A DNA stretch of 64,000 bases from QZLE01 sp033852135 (GTDB lineage Bacteria > Pseudomonadota > Gammaproteobacteria > QZLD01): contig JAWSVB010000004.1 in the NCBI GenBank assembly GCA_033852135.1, forward strand, positions 221,541-285,540, in the 5' to 3' direction. Made by a program: the position numbers and the translations under genes. The notes below the pieces were generated by a model. It was not told the origin of the DNA. It saw only the letters and a program-made list of their open reading frames with translations, and did not search any database. Each line of letters starts with the position of its first letter. The stretch's first letter is position 1. Positions 62,058-64,000 of this stretch are shown piece after piece.

Positions 62058-62224
62058 CTACGGGCTGAGCTGAGGTCGGCAGTCAATTAATTTTTGGTTC
62101 ATAAGAAACCACAAGAACTTACCTAGTAAAATTAGTGTCATTACAAAAATACTGTATATTTATATAGTATTGTGCATATAATACCTACATGACAATTTTA
62201 TTGGTAAATAACGAGGCAATTAAA

Positions 62225-62437
62225 ATGGCTAGAAAACGCGTTTCAACAACTAAAGAAAACAAGACTGGTAGAAACCTGCAATTTTTTGACAACTACAACC
62301 ATAAAAACATGAGCAGAGCTAAATTTGTTAGCGAAATTGAAAGTGGAAATTACCCAAATCATCACATTCGCAATATAAACGGAATAAAAACACCTGTATC
62401 AAATCCCGACAGCAGCACCAATAACAATTTAAACTAA
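62225..62437 (+). CDS. Small basic protein resembling DUF3892-type proteins
   Basis: A 70-residue protein: MARKRVSTTKENKTGRN, a central DNYNHKNMSRAKFVSEIESGNYPNHH, and NGIKTPVSNPD with an Asn-rich end. From memory this resembles the DUF3892 group, small proteins of unknown function scattered in accessory DNA. The frame extends 12 codons upstream, but the ATG at 62225 with GAGG 8 nt before it fits better. It is the first of four same-strand genes inside the inverted REP-like pair. Confidence 0.65.
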   Translation: MARKRVSTTKENKTGRNLQFFDNYNHKNMSRAKFVSEIESGNYPNHHIRNINGIKTPVSNPDSSTNNNLN

Positions 62438-62458
62438 ATATTTATAAAGGGCATTATT

Positions 62459-62818
62459 ATGAGCAATAACACCATTGAAGAGCATGGTTTAAATGATATT
62501 TTAAATATTTTGGATTGTGCATTTAAAAGATTAACAACTCCTTCTATTCTTTTTATTTCTGCGTTTATTATATTTAAAACTGGTAAAAATCAAGAAGGGC
62601 TAAACTTCTTCCTTTCTGTAGGCTTACAATCACTCTTAATTACTATAATAGGAATATTTATTGTTTTTGCATCTGCCATAACTGCTCTAAAAGACATAAT
62701 TAGTTTAAATATTCCACCTATAGTAAAAGCAATACCTGTAACTATCTTTGCTACGACATATTTTATAATTGCTGTTGTAATCAGCACGCAAGGAATTGCC
62801 AGGATAGCAACTATATAA
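62459..62818 (+). CDS. Small membrane protein of the accessory segment
   Basis: A 119-residue protein with three predicted membrane helices (about 30-45 ILFISAFIIF, 60-82 LQSLLITIIGIFIVFASAI, 94-115 IPVTIFATTYFIIAVVI). The N-terminus is acidic and cytoplasmic-looking. AAAGGGC precedes the ATG at good spacing; it begins 21 nt after the previous gene. Not recognised; A/T-rich codon use as in the next two genes. Confidence 0.6.
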   Translation: MSNNTIEEHGLNDILNILDCAFKRLTTPSILFISAFIIFKTGKNQEGLNFFLSVGLQSLLITIIGIFIVFASAITALKDIISLNIPPIVKAIPVTIFATTYFIIAVVISTQGIARIATI

Positions 62819-62873
62819 TAGCGGGGGGCAGACCACATTTAATTTACTTTTTTCAACCAACAAAGTCTTCTGA

Positions 62874-62893
62874 ATACCGGCCTTAGCCGGTAT
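62874..62893. repeat. Palindrome ataccggc/gccggtat, inverted relative of 61938-61965
   Basis: Eight-bp stem (62874-62881 and 62886-62893), loop ctta, between the second and third small genes of the segment. Confidence 0.65.
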
Positions 62894-62943
62894 AACGGTT
62901 AGATTACCGACATTACCCAGCATGTAACTAGATGGAATCAATA

Positions 62944-63540
62944 ATGACAGATAACCAGCCAAAGATTACCACTCAATTAATTCTTGCCTGCACCATAGCT
63001 ATAGTTACTGCAGCAGCCACAGCATACTTTTCAGTTGATTTTTGGGGTCACAAACTAGAAGAAGCAAAGGTGCGGCTGTCATTTGAAGAAGCCATTTCAA
63101 TAAGGCAAATTGAAACTACAGATAAAGTAATTTTTAAAGCTGTGTCGGTATTTCAGCACGCCCCACTAAATAAAACCAACAAATTAATAAATGAAGCCTT
63201 AGATACCACAGACCCTATTAATAAAAAAATCATTCATCAATTAAAAAAAGTAAATCCTAAACCTAAAATAGACGATACAAAGGTATTTGAATTATATTTG
63301 GATTTTCAAATTAGCTTACTAGCAAGCAAGCCTTATATAGACAAATACGTTTTTGAAGAACTATTAAAATACTCATATCTTTTGAATGACTTTATTCATC
63401 ATAGCAAACTGTCTAACAAAGATGCTTTGTCCATTTATAGTAAAGCAGCTACCCATCTAAATAATGCTATGAACAGAGTTAGAGGAATGTATAAATATGA
63501 GAGCATTGCTACATCTATTCTTGATATAGCAAAGGAGTAA
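62944..63540 (+). CDS. Uncharacterised protein with one N-terminal membrane helix
   Basis: A 198-residue protein. A membrane helix (about 8-27, LILACTIAIVTAAATAYFS) is followed by a largely helical, charged body (KLEEAKVRLSFEEAISIRQIE, then DKYVFEELLKYSYLLNDFIHH). No catalytic motif or cysteine cluster was seen. The start at 62944 is chosen over 62932 because GGA lies upstream at usable spacing. It ends 4 nt before the next gene, so the last two genes are probably one transcript. Not recognised. Confidence 0.6.
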   Translation: MTDNQPKITTQLILACTIAIVTAAATAYFSVDFWGHKLEEAKVRLSFEEAISIRQIETTDKVIFKAVSVFQHAPLNKTNKLINEALDTTDPINKKIIHQLKKVNPKPKIDDTKVFELYLDFQISLLASKPYIDKYVFEELLKYSYLLNDFIHHSKLSNKDALSIYSKAATHLNNAMNRVRGMYKYESIATSILDIAKE

Positions 63541-63544
63541 TACA

Positions 63545-63922
63545 ATGCGCAAGATAATGGAAGACAAAGAGTTAGTAAAAGATATTATTCAAACTCTGGG
63601 GTATTATATGCTTTTAGGGGCTATAGCTAAAGTTATGGCTCCTGTAGTTAAAGCAAATGGGCTAACGGCAGTAGTAATATTTAGCCTTATTGAAATGCTG
63701 CTAGTAATGTTTGTTGGCATTTATTCTGTCTACCATGTTTGCCCCAACATAGTTAGAAAGTCATATCCAAGCTTTAAACTTAAGGGCGAAGATGGATTTG
63801 AAAGCCAGGGCATAAGAACATATATTAGTTATGAATTTGGATATTTTTGCATCGTATCTTTGATTTTTATAATAGCATTAGCTCAGGTTATAGAGCTCTC
63901 TATTAAATCAGCATTGATGTAA
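63545..63922 (+). CDS. Small membrane protein, last gene of the accessory segment
   Basis: A 125-residue protein with about three membrane helices: GYYMLLGAIAKVMAPVV, then GLTAVVIFSLIEMLLVMFVGIYSVY, and FGYFCIVSLIFIIALAQVIEL at the end. A short loop with charged residues (SYPSFKLKGEDGFESQGIRT) separates the last two. It has AAGGAG before the ATG, inside the end of the preceding gene. Not recognised. The REP-like inverted copy begins 8 nt after its stop. Confidence 0.6.
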   Translation: MRKIMEDKELVKDIIQTLGYYMLLGAIAKVMAPVVKANGLTAVVIFSLIEMLLVMFVGIYSVYHVCPNIVRKSYPSFKLKGEDGFESQGIRTYISYEFGYFCIVSLIFIIALAQVIELSIKSALM

Positions 63923-63930
63923 ATTAAAAT

Positions 63931-64000
63931 TCAATAGGGTCAGAGTTTTTGATTTTACCCTTCGCTTCGCTCAGAAACCAATAGACTACCGACCCCAGTT
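63931..64000 (-). repeat. REP-like imperfect palindrome, right copy of the inverted pair (runs off the window)
   Basis: The reverse complement reads aactggggtcggtagtctat and continues like the copy at 61816-61892, with a few substitutions in the centre (gagcgaagcgaag against gagcgcagcgaag). The copy continues beyond position 64000. Confidence 0.8.

Larger units (their letters stand above)
61727..62224. other. Repeat-rich non-coding segment of about 500 nt
   Basis: Contains several short palindromic repeats of different families (listed separately) and no credible gene. It also holds a gttgcgggtgagcgtagcga-type sequence at about 61976-62004, a motif that I recall as widely dispersed in bacterial intergenic regions, and a degenerate gaggtcggcagtcaattaat copy at about 62072-62091. 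TATAAT at 62177-62182 may be part of the promoter of the next gene. Confidence 0.6.

Noticed and set aside
62225..62818. Toxin-antitoxin pair from the first two small genes of the accessory segment
   Set aside because: Size and pairing are suggestive, but neither product matches a known toxin or antitoxin pattern; left as unknown.

Overview
The window reads as a chromosomal segment of a low-G+C, Gram-negative gammaproteobacterium. The evidence is conserved gene order: proC-yggS next to pilT-pilU; mrcA divergent from pilMNOPQ-aroK-aroB; tonB-yqgE-ruvX-pyrR-pyrB-pyrC' as in pseudomonads; and coaBC-dut-algC-argB divergent from radC-rpmB-rpmG. rdgC and a fused rlmKL also point to Gammaproteobacteria. 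No genus can be assigned from the sequence alone. No tRNA, rRNA, CRISPR array or recognisable transposase gene was seen.

Layout. 1-3.7 kb: proC (cut by the window edge), yggS, and the twitching ATPases pilT and pilU. 3.8-11.8 kb (minus strand): pilMNOPQ, a terminator, then aroK-aroB-nudix-cysQ. 12-20.7 kb: mrcA, an unknown gene, gltA, rpmE (type B), a HDOD protein, a small orphan, tsaD, and rpsU-yqeY without dnaG/rpoD behind them. 20.9-25.9 kb: a TonB-family protein, yqgE, ruvX, pyrR, pyrB and a catalytically degenerate pyrC'. 26-37.2 kb (mostly minus): rdgC, purE, a membrane-anchored unknown, rlmKL, a small unknown, a DNA-glycosylase, argB, a sensor-fused algC, dut and coaBC. 37.4-38.6 kb: radC, rpmB, rpmG. 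38.9-42.8 kb: an ABC transporter operon resembling the gliding-motility GldA/F/G set plus a DUF4340 protein.

43.3-61.7 kb is dominated by a two-gene surface system. The first gene encodes a 4711-residue exported protein built from about 25 Ig-like DUF11-type and related domains. Its middle is four copies of a three-domain super-repeat (1608-1611 bp each) plus one extra domain. The second gene overlaps it by 4 nt and encodes a 1415-residue protein with an OmpA peptidoglycan-binding domain and a predicted C-terminal outer-membrane beta-barrel. This pair is the best candidate here for an undescribed system: a giant surface filament or adhesin made together with its own barrel/anchor.

61.7-64.0 kb is an accessory segment rich in palindromic repeats. 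Inverted copies of a roughly 75-bp REP-like sequence enclose four small genes: one resembling DUF3892-type proteins and three encoding small proteins with predicted membrane segments. Elsewhere, two related 119-121 bp hairpin elements lie directly against the stop codons of rdgC and argB.

Functionally, the window combines type IV pilus retraction (PilT/U) and the alignment complex/secretin (PilMNOPQ), cell-wall and shikimate functions, pyrimidine and arginine synthesis, translation genes, and an envelope/surface section (ABC transporter plus giant repeat protein and barrel).
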